Origin: a bacterium
GTDB lineage: Bacteria > Bacillota > Clostridia > Lachnospirales > Lachnospiraceae
DNA length: 64,000 nt
Assembly (NCBI GenBank): GCA_030535455.1
Contig: JAUNJY010000002.1
Location: 62,001-126,000 of the forward strand
Reading direction: 5' to 3'
The translations under genes and the position numbers were made by a program. This document shows, one piece after another, positions 8,798 through 18,600 of this stretch. Position 1 is the stretch's first letter, and each line of letters starts with the position of its first letter. The notes under the pieces were generated by a model that saw only the letters and a program-made list of their open reading frames with translations, was not told where the DNA came from and did not search any database.

Positions 8798-9781
8798 TTA
8801 AAATAACTCTCTTTCTTTTATCCCAAAATGCAGTCCTTTATAGTTCCAGACTGCATGCCCAATTTCATACTTGTCAAAGACCTGTTGGATATCCAACATC
8901 CACTTTCTTGCACTTTCTATATCCGCATTCTCAATTACTCCATATTCCCCACAGTATAAGCAGACATGCTGTTCTCTTGCTGTCTCGATTGCATCTTGAA
9001 ACAATATCTCAAAAAAGCCAAGGCCAAACTCCTCTATTCCATTTTCGTTCAGCTTTTCTTGAATGGATCTGGCTAAATAATGCTTACCAACCAAAAAACC
9101 TTCTGGATACTTCATGGTAAACCCTTTGGGAATAATATCTACCCAGCTTGCCCCCTGGTGGGTAAAGAAAAATGGTTCATAGCAGTGGAAGGTAGCCACC
9201 AGATGTTCCTCCTTCGGCAGGCGAAGCAAATTTACAGTACTTACACTGTTATAGCAGACTCCTCCTACTATGATATAGGTATCCTTCGTTATTTGGCGAA
9301 TGGCGTTAATCGCTTGTCCTGCAATCTGGTTCCAATCCTCTGCCACATCATAAGGCACGATTTCATTAAGCAGTTCGAACGCCACCTGCTTGCACTTTCC
9401 ATATCTTTTTGCAATTATGGTCCAAAGCTTAATAAAAAACTCTTTTAAAGTTTCTTCTTTAAAGAATGCATATGCGGTATCTGGTTCATCAAAGGTATAG
9501 CCTTTGGTCTTATGTAAATCAAGAATCATATGTAGGTTCATTTCCTGACACCAGCTAATACATTCGTCAATATAGGCAAAGCCATCTTCTTTTACTTGTC
9601 CATCTTCTCCAATGATTACTTCATAATCTACTGGCAAACGCACATGGTCATATCCTCTTTGGGCAATCTCTTTTAAGTCCTGTTTCGTAATAAATGTGTC
9701 ATAATGTGTTTTTTTATAAGGGCATTGAGACAGCCAGCCGCCAAGATTTACTCCTTTTTGATAGCCTTCAAAATGTTTCAT
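8798..9781 (-). CDS. glycoside hydrolase family 5 (endoglucanase/exo-glucanase-like), cytoplasmic
   Basis: 327 residues forming a single TIM-barrel catalytic domain. GVNLGGWL (residues 10-17), HVRLPVDYE (46-54), LDLHKTKG (87-94), the acid/base Glu140 in LLNE and the nucleophile Glu279 in CGEYG are GH5 landmarks. No signal peptide or carbohydrate-binding module, so it should act inside the cell on imported oligosaccharides such as beta-glucan or mannan fragments; the exact substrate cannot be read from sequence. AGGAGGAG lies upstream of the ATG. It is transcribed divergently from an AraC-type regulator, which may control it. One of two cytoplasmic plant-polysaccharide enzymes in the window, together with the pectinesterase. 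Confidence 0.9.
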   Translation of the reverse strand: MKHFEGYQKGVNLGGWLSQCPYKKTHYDTFITKQDLKEIAQRGYDHVRLPVDYEVIIGEDGQVKEDGFAYIDECISWCQEMNLHMILDLHKTKGYTFDEPDTAYAFFKEETLKEFFIKLWTIIAKRYGKCKQVAFELLNEIVPYDVAEDWNQIAGQAINAIRQITKDTYIIVGGVCYNSVSTVNLLRLPKEEHLVATFHCYEPFFFTHQGASWVDIIPKGFTMKYPEGFLVGKHYLARSIQEKLNENGIEEFGLGFFEILFQDAIETAREQHVCLYCGEYGVIENADIESARKWMLDIQQVFDKYEIGHAVWNYKGLHFGIKERELF

Positions 9782-9912
9782 GCTTTATCTCCTCCTACTC
9801 TGTTTCTTCCCTTATCATAGGAGATTTTCTGTGTTTCTTATATAACGCACATTGTTTTTTTATCACAATGATGTCATACTTTAAATAAATTAATTTAAAA
9901 GGAGAGGAGCTT

Positions 9913-10674
9913 ATGGACTCAAAAAAAGAACTTAATAGCCTGCTGTTTCGACAAAGGGAAAATGGCATTTTCCATAAGGCATACGAAGAAGAACTACAGT
10001 TTTACAAACTGGTACAAAAGGGCGACATTGACGCAATTACCTCTTATTCTGTTTTATACCTGCCGGGGGATTTAAAGAATTACGGAAAACTCTCCAAAGA
10101 TCCACTCCGCAACCTTACCTATCATTTCGTAGTACTAGCTGCCATGCTCACCAGGTTTTGTATTGAAGGCGGGATGGACTATGAAGTTGCCTATAACTTA
10201 AGCGATCTATACATACAGACGGTAGACGGATGTTCGTCTATCAAAGAAATTCAAGACTTGCATCAGAAGATGATCCTCGATTATACAACACGGATGCACC
10301 TTTTGTTTCGAGAAAACCAGTATCCCAAAGCCATTGTCTTATGCTTAGACTACATTGGGACCCATCTTCATGAGAAAATTACAGTAAAAGAGCTTGCACT
10401 CTATGTAAAAAAGAATGCAAGCTATCTATCTAAACTATTTAAATCTGAAACCGGAAGTACCATCTCCGATTATATTACCAATGCGAAAATTCAAGCTTCC
10501 AAGGACCGTCTGCTCTTTACTGACCAATCCTTTTCCAGCATTGCCTCCGACTTTGCCTTTGCCTCTCAAAGCCATTTTACAAAAGTATTTCATAAGCTGA
10601 CGGGCCTTACTCCTTTACAGTATCGTAACATCTACTTTCGAAAACAAATTTCTCCGAAACCTGCAAAGCTTTAA
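9913..10674 (+). CDS. AraC-family transcriptional regulator
   Basis: 253 residues. The C-terminal ~100 residues (about 145-245) carry the double helix-turn-helix of the AraC family: ITVKELALYVKKNASYLSKLFK for the first, and ASDFAFASQSHFTKVFHKLTGLTP-type sequence for the second. The N-terminal ~140 residues are helical and match the sensor domain seen in many Clostridial AraC proteins rather than the cupin of classic AraC. AGGAGAGGAG lies upstream of the ATG. Divergent from the GH5 gene with a 131-base intergenic region, so regulation of that gene and itself is the simplest inference. The stop codon overlaps the convergent MATE stop. Confidence 0.88.
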   Translation: MDSKKELNSLLFRQRENGIFHKAYEEELQFYKLVQKGDIDAITSYSVLYLPGDLKNYGKLSKDPLRNLTYHFVVLAAMLTRFCIEGGMDYEVAYNLSDLYIQTVDGCSSIKEIQDLHQKMILDYTTRMHLLFRENQYPKAIVLCLDYIGTHLHEKITVKELALYVKKNASYLSKLFKSETGSTISDYITNAKIQASKDRLLFTDQSFSSIASDFAFASQSHFTKVFHKLTGLTPLQYRNIYFRKQISPKPAKL

Positions 10675-12020
10675 CATGTTGCACTTTCGCTTACCAGTTT
10701 ATTTTTTCTTCGGAAATAAAAATAATATGGTACTTCAAATCCAAGCATCACTAACCAACCGATAAAGCAGCTTAGGGAAATTCCAAACACACCAAGTCTA
10801 GGAACTAAGATATAGGCCATGGCTACTCTGCCGATCATCTGAATCAAGGTCGAATAAAAGTTAATATTTAATTTGCCAAGGCCTCTAAAATACCCTTGTA
10901 TTCCATTGGTGATTGCGGGCATTGCATAAAAGAATGCCATCGTCTTAAGATAGCTTGTTCCCATGCTTACCACGTTATTCTCGGTGTCATTTACAAATAG
11001 GTACATAACCTTTTCGGCAACAAAAAAGATAACTGTCCCGATAAATACCCAGTAGACCAGTTCCAAAATCAGTCCCTTATGCAGTGTCTTTTGTATACGC
11101 TCTTCCTTCTTGGCACCATTGTTCTGTGCAATACAGGTGGTCATGGCATTTCCAATGCTCTGTTCGGGCTGAAATACATAATCATCGACTCTGGATACTG
11201 CATTAAATGTTGCAATGGCATCAATATCCAGGGTATTCACACACCCTTGGACCAAGACTTTTCCCACATTTAAGGCTATCTTCTGAATTGCGGTATTCAG
11301 CCCAAAACTGACTGTCTCATTTACCATGCTCTTCTCAATTCGGAACTCTTTTAGAGGAATTCTAAGAAGCGGCACACGTCGTCTTACATAAAAGATGCAT
11401 AAAAGGCTTGATACCATTTCCGCAATTACAGTTGCATAAGCAACTCCCCTGACCCCTAGGTTTCCATATACTACAAATACAATATCCAAGCCTACATTAA
11501 TGAGACAGGAAATTATAATAAAATAGATTGGTGTCTTAGAATCACCAATACTCCTTAATATTGCTGCATAAATATTATATAAAAATGTAAATACTAAGCC
11601 TGAGAAAATAATCTGCAAGTATGTCGTGGACATCTCAAGAATACTTTCCGGCACTCGGATCAACCGTAACATAGGCCTTGCAAACACAATGGAGGCCACT
11701 GATAACACAAAGATAAATAGAAATCCAATAATGATAGATGTGGAGATTTCTTTTTTTAGCTTCTCCTGCTGTTTTGCGCCAAAATATGTACTCATTAAAA
11801 CCTGAATTCCCGTACACGCACCTACAATAAAGAAAACAATAATGTTCATAAGCGGATTCGAGGTTCCCACTGCTGCCTGAGCCTCATTTCCTATATATCT
11901 TCCTACAATGATTGAGTCAACCGCATTATATGTAAGCTGAAACATATTCCCCAAAATCAGAGGAATTGCAAATCGGATCAGATGGCGGTTGATGCTCCCT
12001 TTTGTCATATCTAATTTCAT
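10671..12020 (-). CDS. MATE-family multidrug efflux transporter
   Basis: 449 residues with twelve predicted membrane helices in two related halves, the size of the MATE (NorM/DinF) family. The N-terminal segment IRFAIPLILGNMFQLTYNAVDSIIVG matches the family start once split by helix boundaries. Members export cationic drugs or metabolites in exchange for Na+ or H+. AAGGAAGG lies six bases before the ATG. Converges with the AraC gene, sharing the TTAA that holds both stop codons, so no separate terminator lies between them. No adjacent regulator is dedicated to it. Confidence 0.92.
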   Translation of the reverse strand: MKLDMTKGSINRHLIRFAIPLILGNMFQLTYNAVDSIIVGRYIGNEAQAAVGTSNPLMNIIVFFIVGACTGIQVLMSTYFGAKQQEKLKKEISTSIIIGFLFIFVLSVASIVFARPMLRLIRVPESILEMSTTYLQIIFSGLVFTFLYNIYAAILRSIGDSKTPIYFIIISCLINVGLDIVFVVYGNLGVRGVAYATVIAEMVSSLLCIFYVRRRVPLLRIPLKEFRIEKSMVNETVSFGLNTAIQKIALNVGKVLVQGCVNTLDIDAIATFNAVSRVDDYVFQPEQSIGNAMTTCIAQNNGAKKEERIQKTLHKGLILELVYWVFIGTVIFFVAEKVMYLFVNDTENNVVSMGTSYLKTMAFFYAMPAITNGIQGYFRGLGKLNINFYSTLIQMIGRVAMAYILVPRLGVFGISLSCFIGWLVMLGFEVPYYFYFRRKNKLVSESATC

Positions 12021-12103
12021 GAGCGGCCTTCCTTTCTGTCATATTATAGCGAATTAGGTAGAAGTATTCAAGCAATATGTCTCCACATTATTTTTACCAT
12101 ATT

Positions 12104-12132
12104 TTGACTTATTCTTTATATTATGCTATATT
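12104..12132 (+). promoter_or_regulatory. sigma-A-type promoter of the LtaS-like gene
   Basis: TTGACT (12104-12109) and TATATT (12127-12132) separated by exactly 17 bases, 55 bases upstream of the chosen start codon. Confidence 0.65.
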
Positions 12133-12142
12133 TTTTTACATA

Positions 12143-12161
12143 ACAAATGTTGAACGTTTGT
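12143..12161 (+). promoter_or_regulatory. 19-bp imperfect palindrome, possible operator
   Basis: ACAAA-n-GTT / AAC-n-TTTGT around a central G lies just downstream of the predicted -10, where a repressor would block transcription. Sixteen of nineteen positions are symmetric. The regulator is unknown. Confidence 0.4.
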
Positions 12162-12186
12162 AAGATAAAGAAAGGAAATGTACGTT

Positions 12187-14352
12187 ATGAATAACTCTCA
12201 ATCAAACTCTTCCACTTCTAATGATAAAAGGGGTACTATGAAATCACATTTATCCCAGTTGACTCAATTCTTATTTCTCCCTGTCACCTTTGCATACTTG
12301 GAGGTAGTCTTCCATCTCTATATGAAGATGAACTTAAAGTATATTCCTATCTACCTGCTGTTTGGGCTATCCATTGGATTTCTGTGTTCTTTTGTAACCA
12401 GCCTGTTTCACAAAAAAATCAATAAATATCTTACATACTTATTCTGTCTGATCGGATGCCTGATTTACTGTATCGAAATGGAATGTAAGATGATTTTACA
12501 GACCTATTACCAGCTTCTTAGTTCGGCTGAAACAGCTGCAAATAACAATCTGCTAGATTACAAAGATGCCATTATCACCGGTATCACGGATCATCTTTGG
12601 GGGCTTCTATTATTCCTGGTTCCATTTGTACTTCTGCTGGTGCTTTCTCACACGGTATTTTCATATCAACGGAGGAAACTAGCTTACAGTGGCTCACTGC
12701 TAGGATTATCTATATTGTTCCATGTAGGGGCCTTAGGTGTCTTAAACTTATCCTGGAGCGGTGATATTGAATTCTTGCCAAAGACTTTATACGCTTCTGA
12801 TAAAAATGTAGAAGACCAGGTAGAAAGCCTTGGGGTTCTCACCATGCTTCGTCTTGATATCAAACACAGCCTGTTTGGTGTAAATAACAATATCAGTCTG
12901 GATGAGGACTTTAGCAGTGTCAATGACCTATTAAACGCTCCAATGACGGCAAGTCCTGCTCCAACATCAGCCGGTACAGGTACCACGCCTTCTCCTTTGA
13001 GTACTGACAGCACGCCAGAACCTACAAAGGCTGTAGACACATCTCCTAATGTGATGGACATTGATTTCTCTGACCTTGCCTCAAAAGAAAGTGATACTTC
13101 AATCAAATGGCTGGATAAATATTTTAACTCTGTCGAGCCAACCAATAAAAATAAATATACTGGCATGTTTAAAGACTACAATGTTATCTTCCTGTCTGCC
13201 GAAGGATTTTCCGGCTACATGATTGATGAGAAGCTTACCCCTACCCTTTATAAGCTGACTCATGAAGGCTTCGTATTCAATAATTTTTACACGCCTCTGC
13301 ATTTTACCAGCACCTCTGGCGGAGAGTTCCAGAACCTGGTTGGTCTCTATCCAAAGAACGGCAATCCAATCAGCATGACCTACACTGGTAAAAACAAGAC
13401 CTGGCTTCCATTCACCTTGGCAAACCAGTTAAACAAGCTAGGCTATGACTCTCAGGGATACCACTGTAATGTAAATATGTATGGACGTGACTTGTCCCAT
13501 CCAAACTTAGGATACGACTGGCATCAAAGCGGCAGTGGCGTCACAATGGAAAAGAACTCTAATGGCAAGGCGCTCTGGCCACAGTCTGACGAATATTTAT
13601 TTAAGCAGACGGTAGATGAGTATATAAAGAAAGACGAACCATTTAATGTGTATTATATGACAATCAGCGGACATCTTCCTTATAGTTTCGGCGGGGATCA
13701 GATGGCTGCAAAGAACAAGGATAAGGTTGCAAACCTTTCTTGCAGTGAGAAGACAAAAGCTTACATTGCTGCTAATCTGGAGCTTGAAAATGGACTTACG
13801 TATCTGATCGATGCTCTAAAGAAGGCCGGCAAGCTGGAGAATACGGTAATCTGCATGACTGCTGACCATATTCCTTATAGCGATGTGGATATTCTGGAAG
13901 AATTAAGCGGCAAATCCTTTAACGGTGACCAGCTGGAAAATCTAAATGAGAAAAATGTAAACTTCGATGTTTACAAAAACTCTTTGATCCTTTGGTCTGG
14001 CAGTATGAAAGAAACAGTTGAGATTAATAAGCCATGCTCTCAAATCGATATTCTTCCTACATTGTCTAACCTGCTTGGGTTAGAATATGACTCCAGGTTG
14101 TTGATGGGAACCGACATTCTGTCCGACTCTACTCCATTTATTCATTTTTCCTCCAACTGCTGGATGACGGACAAAGGACTTTACAATCGTTTTGACGGTA
14201 CATTTACGTTAAATGATGAGGTTGAAATGTCTGAGGATGAGAAAGAAGCTTATGTAACTGCCATGAAAAAAGTGGCAAGCTACAAGCTAAAGGCTTCCGA
14301 GCTGATTTTGACTACCAATTACTATAATACGATCCCTGCACTTAAAAAATAA
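12187..14352 (+). CDS. LTA-synthase-like membrane sulfatase (phosphoglycerol transferase family)
   Basis: About 721 residues from the ATG at 12187; the earlier ATG at 12178 is only two bases from the GG of the ribosome site. Five N-terminal membrane helices are followed by a Pro/Ser/Thr-rich linker (about residues 255-290) and an extracytoplasmic sulfatase-fold domain. YNVIFLSAEGF and FTSTSGGEF correspond to the metal-binding Glu region and catalytic Thr loop of LtaS; MTADHIPYSD supplies the later Asp-His pair. Such proteins polymerise or transfer glycerol phosphate from phosphatidylglycerol to make lipoteichoic acid-like polymers or decorate glycans. Monocistronic with its own promoter and terminator. 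The low-complexity linker is longer than in classic LtaS. Confidence 0.85.
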   Translation: MNNSQSNSSTSNDKRGTMKSHLSQLTQFLFLPVTFAYLEVVFHLYMKMNLKYIPIYLLFGLSIGFLCSFVTSLFHKKINKYLTYLFCLIGCLIYCIEMECKMILQTYYQLLSSAETAANNNLLDYKDAIITGITDHLWGLLLFLVPFVLLLVLSHTVFSYQRRKLAYSGSLLGLSILFHVGALGVLNLSWSGDIEFLPKTLYASDKNVEDQVESLGVLTMLRLDIKHSLFGVNNNISLDEDFSSVNDLLNAPMTASPAPTSAGTGTTPSPLSTDSTPEPTKAVDTSPNVMDIDFSDLASKESDTSIKWLDKYFNSVEPTNKNKYTGMFKDYNVIFLSAEGFSGYMIDEKLTPTLYKLTHEGFVFNNFYTPLHFTSTSGGEFQNLVGLYPKNGNPISMTYTGKNKTWLPFTLANQLNKLGYDSQGYHCNVNMYGRDLSHPNLGYDWHQSGSGVTMEKNSNGKALWPQSDEYLFKQTVDEYIKKDEPFNVYYMTISGHLPYSFGGDQMAAKNKDKVANLSCSEKTKAYIAANLELENGLTYLIDALKKAGKLENTVICMTADHIPYSDVDILEELSGKSFNGDQLENLNEKNVNFDVYKNSLILWSGSMKETVEINKPCSQIDILPTLSNLLGLEYDSRLLMGTDILSDSTPFIHFSSNCWMTDKGLYNRFDGTFTLNDEVEMSEDEKEAYVTAMKKVASYKLKASELILTTNYYNTIPALKK

Positions 14353-14364
14353 TAAAATATTATT

Positions 14365-14397
14365 AAAAAGCGTCCTAATGATAGGGCGCTTTTTTTA
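14365..14397 (+). terminator. intrinsic terminator of the LtaS-like gene
   Basis: AAAAAGCG-CCT pairs with AGG-CGCTTTTT around a six-base loop, followed by TTTTTT. Confidence 0.85.
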
Positions 14398-14431
14398 TAA
14401 TATTTTATTTTATTGGGAATATACTAAATAT

Positions 14432-14459
14432 TTGACATACTTTTTATATACACTATGTT
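14432..14459 (+). promoter_or_regulatory. promoter of the acyltransferase gene
   Basis: Consensus TTGACA at 14432-14437 with TATGTT at 14454-14459, spacing 16 bases, about 70 bases before the start codon. Confidence 0.5.
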
Positions 14460-14527
14460 AGCACTCTATTTTATTAGTATCAATTGTACCTAAAATGGAG
14501 TTTATTATTTTCGACCTGGAGGACTAC

Positions 14528-15595
14528 ATGAAAAAGAGACGACTCAATTATATCGATATGGCAAAGGGACTAGGGATTATCATGGTAACTTATGGTCATA
14601 TCACTGATGTGGGCAATCCCATTGATGTTTGGATGTCGACATTTAAAATAACCATCTTCTTTATTATTTCTGGTTATATGGTTAATCTTTTAAATTCTTA
14701 TAAAAATATTTCATTCGTTGACTATGTAAAGAAAATCTTCGGTTCCATCATGGTTCCTTACTTTTCTTTCAGTATTTTAGGAACTGCCTTCCGCTTCCTG
14801 CTATTTTTGGCGAAGGACCAGGATAATTACAAGGATTTCCTTGCTGACTATGTGTATTCAACCCTTACCTTGCGTGGCGCAACCACATTATGGTTCCTGC
14901 CTTGCTTATTTTTAGGCCTTACACTGCTTTATGTGGTGTTAAAGAAGAAAAATAAATACGTCATTGGACTAACACTTATTTGGCCGCTTATTGCCGCATA
15001 TGGAGCTTCCTTGCTTCTTGGCTATATGGAGCAGAACCTTAGTAAATTTTACTTTATCCTTCTCTCCTATCCGCTTCTAACTGTTGCAAAGGCCATTGTT
15101 GCTGTATGGTTCTTACTGATCGGCTACTTTAGTTATTCTATACTGTCTAAATTACAAGGAAAATACTATCGTTTCGGATTAGGCGTGTTACTTTCCCTTA
15201 TCACGATTTATCTTTCTCGTTTTACAAGCGGAATCGATTTTAACAATATGGCACTTGGCAATATACCTTTCCTATTCTATATGTTAGGGATTACAGGCTC
15301 TATTGGTGCAATCCTGGTATTTGAATTTCTTGAGCATTACTTCAAACTTGAGTTATTTACCTACTTTGGTAAAAATTCATTGATCCTAATGGCAACGCAG
15401 CGTATTTTCTGTGTCATCAATGTTGCCTATGCCGGCTGGGACAAGGTTGCTCATATGGAGCCTACGCTGAATTTCCGTTACTATTTTGACTGTCTGGCAA
15501 TCCTTATTATCGTTCTTTTAATGGAATATACAATTATCGAGTTTATCAATTCGAGAGCACCACGGATTATGGGCCGTCGTCCGACAGGATTATAA
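14528..15595 (+). CDS. acyltransferase family 3 membrane protein
   Basis: About 355 residues from the ATG at 14528, which has GGAGG five bases upstream; an ATG eleven codons earlier lacks a ribosome site. Ten or so membrane helices cover the protein. The N-terminal signature RLNYIDMAKGLGIIMVTYGH contains the conserved basic-Asp pair and the membrane-embedded His of the acyltransferase-3 (OatA/fucose-4-O-acetylase) family. These enzymes move acetyl or succinyl groups onto extracytoplasmic glycans. No SGNH domain is fused at the C-terminus. It follows the LtaS-like gene but has its own promoter; both probably modify cell-envelope polymers. Substrate not deducible. Confidence 0.83.
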   Translation: MKKRRLNYIDMAKGLGIIMVTYGHITDVGNPIDVWMSTFKITIFFIISGYMVNLLNSYKNISFVDYVKKIFGSIMVPYFSFSILGTAFRFLLFLAKDQDNYKDFLADYVYSTLTLRGATTLWFLPCLFLGLTLLYVVLKKKNKYVIGLTLIWPLIAAYGASLLLGYMEQNLSKFYFILLSYPLLTVAKAIVAVWFLLIGYFSYSILSKLQGKYYRFGLGVLLSLITIYLSRFTSGIDFNNMALGNIPFLFYMLGITGSIGAILVFEFLEHYFKLELFTYFGKNSLILMATQRIFCVINVAYAGWDKVAHMEPTLNFRYYFDCLAILIIVLLMEYTIIEFINSRAPRIMGRRPTGL

Positions 15596-15598
15596 TTT

Positions 15599-15644
15599 AA
15601 AAAAGGAGACTCTTGGCATATAATTGCTAGAGTCTCCTTTTTTT
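15599..15644. terminator. bidirectional intrinsic terminator
   Basis: AAAAAAGGAGACTCT pairs with AGAGTCTCCTTTTTT around a 15-base loop, between the acyltransferase (+) and the convergent GGDEF/EAL gene (-). Confidence 0.88.
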
Positions 15645-18600
15645 AGCTTTCCGACAACGTTTCTTTGCTGACGTCTGTTTTCTTATTTTCAAAATAAAGT
15701 GTTTCAAACTCATGGACAGCCATTGGCTTAGCATAAAAATAGCCTTGTCCTTTGGTACAATTACATGAATTTAAAAATTCTACATGCTCCTGTTTCTCAA
15801 TTCCCTCTGCCGTGACATCCAGCGCAAGCTCATGGATCATTCGAATTGATGACTGAATAATTATTTTACCACGCATATTTTCCATAATGTCATCAAAGAA
15901 AATACGGTCAAGTTTGACAATGTCTACTGGCATATTCTTAAGCATGTTTAATGAGGAATAGCCACTTCCAAAGTCATCCATCAACAGTGTAAATCCTTGT
16001 TCCTTTAATCGTTGCATCAGGTTACATAACAGTTCGCCATCTTCCGTGAACATACTTTCCGTAAACTCCAGCTGTAATAAATACCTTGGAATATGATAGG
16101 TCTCCACAAGCTTTACCATCTTCTCAATGAAATGGATGTCATATGTGTGGACCCTGGAAATATTAACGGATATTGGAATTTCATAGCCTTTGGAATACCA
16201 TTTGCTAAGCTTCTTACAAGCCTCTTCCCAAATATATTCATCCAGCTGAATGATAAATCCATTTTTCTCAAATAGCGGAATAAACTTATCCGGATTGATC
16301 ATGCCACGGGTTGGATGCTTCCAGCGGGATAACGCCTCTGCTCCAATCACATTTCCTGCGCGCAAGTCGTACGATGGCTGTAAGTACATCTCAAACTGAC
16401 CTTCTCTTAATGCCTGTTCCATTTCATTTTCAATGATCTGCTGCTCAATCAGCTGTTCTCTATACACCTCATTATAAAATGCATAATGCTGCATGGTAAG
16501 TCCCTTCACACTGTATTCTGCAAGCTTTGCACGATCGTACATCAGCCTTACTGGAAGTGTGCGGTCGTTAATCTGGTAAATTCCAAAGGAAAGTTTCAGC
16601 TTAACCTGGGATGCAAAAATCTTGTCACATTCACTACGTATGGTTTCGATCACATTAAGAAGCTCTTGGCTGGATGAATATGAAAGAAATACTATAAATT
16701 GATCCGACTGATAACGGGAATACAACTTATCATTTGCCTCTAGGCTACGTAAGACATCTGCAACCTTCATTAAAATATTATCTGTTATTTCCTCTCCATA
16801 CATATCATTAAAGATACGGAAACGATTTATATTAAAAGTCATAAGCGCAAAGCTCTTTGTGGTAAAATGGTTTAACACATTACGAGCCTTATAAAATAAT
16901 TTATCGGGTTTATACAGTCCTGTCAGAGGGTCAAAATTGACATACTCCGCCAGTTCCTTTTCATAAACCAGATGCTTCGCCATATTCCAGTTTCCCATCC
17001 GTTCAACTCCGGTTTCATCCATATCTTTTACTAAAAATGTACAGTAGAGATCTTCCTCTTCGCTTTTAAAATGATTTATTACCTCCACAGAATACCAACA
17101 AAACGCATTTTTCCCGCTGTAAAGTCGTATATATGTTTCAAAGCGCTTTTTTCCATTGCTTAGAACTTCTTTTATATTCTCGATACTTGCATAGTTCTGG
17201 AACTGCTCTTTTTCATTCTTACTGATAATCTCATTTTCTACATGCTCATAAAGCTCAGTATATGTTCTAAAATTATGTTCCGACTGCAGCTGGTTTCCAG
17301 TGTGGTAACATGTAACACTATCCGTTGTCAGATTTACATGATAAATCAACTTATAATGTCCTATCACCTGCTTGGCCAACTGGAGTGTGTAATCCTTTTC
17401 CTCTTCCCTCTCAGTTAAACTTGTAGCGTTATTGGTGTTAATAATGAATGTCTCTGATTTTTTCAACATATTGCGTTGTATATTTTCGTCCAGCTCATCA
17501 TAGCTGACAAATGTATTTTTACCTTTATTCTTTGCCTGATAAAGGGCTGCATCTGCAGTATGGTATAGACGATCAAAATCTGTTTCATCATCGGTATTCA
17601 CGGTTATTCCAATACTCACGCTTACATTGTGGAAAGAGTGATTTACACTTTCACAGATCTGTTTTGCTTTTTCCATGACCATTTCCTTGGATTTTACTTC
17701 TTTCAGGAATACGATGAATTCATCTCCTCCTAAACGTCCAACAATGTCATCTTTATGAAACTCCCGCCGTAACAGACTACTGATCTTAATAAGTACTGCA
17801 TCTCCTGTTCCATGTCCATAATTGTCATTAATTGCCTTAAAGTTATCAATATCTAGAATAAGTAATGATGACAAGCATTTCTTTTTATGCTCCTTCAAGT
17901 ACTTATTTATTTCATCTTTTGCATGCTGGCGGTTGCTTACCTTTGTCAGCGCATCCATCCTGGCTTCTTGTAATAATGTCTTCTCATGCTTTTTGTAATC
18001 CGTTGCATCACTTATTCTTCCTACAATCAGTTCTAAGTTTCCGGATTGATCATGTAAAGCCTTACCAATTACATTGATCCATTGTTCTGTTCCATTTGGC
18101 CGTAAAAAGCAAAAATGTTCTTCTTTTGAAGATAAGCGTTTCAAACTAAACTGTCTCTTTAATTCATTGAACTGTTTTTTGCTATCTTCCGTAAGATATG
18201 ATCCATTGATACTTCCATGCCTCATTACATTTGTGAAATTTTCAATCTTATTAGGCCTTCTTAAGTCTTCTGCCCCTGTTCTAAAATAAAAAATTGTATC
18301 TCGTTTCAGATCGTATTCATATACAAGTTCTGATGTTACCGATAATACAATCTCATACCTTTTCTGGATGGATTTTAACTCTTGCAGTGTATTCACGCTG
18401 TCAGTTACATCCGTTAAGATACAATAAATATTACATCCCTTATGTTCTCTGCCATTCTTTACAATGCGAACATCATACCATAGTGTTTTCCCTTCTAAAG
18501 TATGAAATCTCATCTTCTTGCTAAACGTATTTACTGATAATTCATTTTCGATGATGTAGCGAAGCTTGCTACGATCCTCTACGTCAATACAGTTTAAAAA

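Noticed and set aside
12684..13166. 160-codon minus-strand frame
   Set aside because: Antisense to the LtaS-like gene, no ribosome site, composition reflects the opposite strand.
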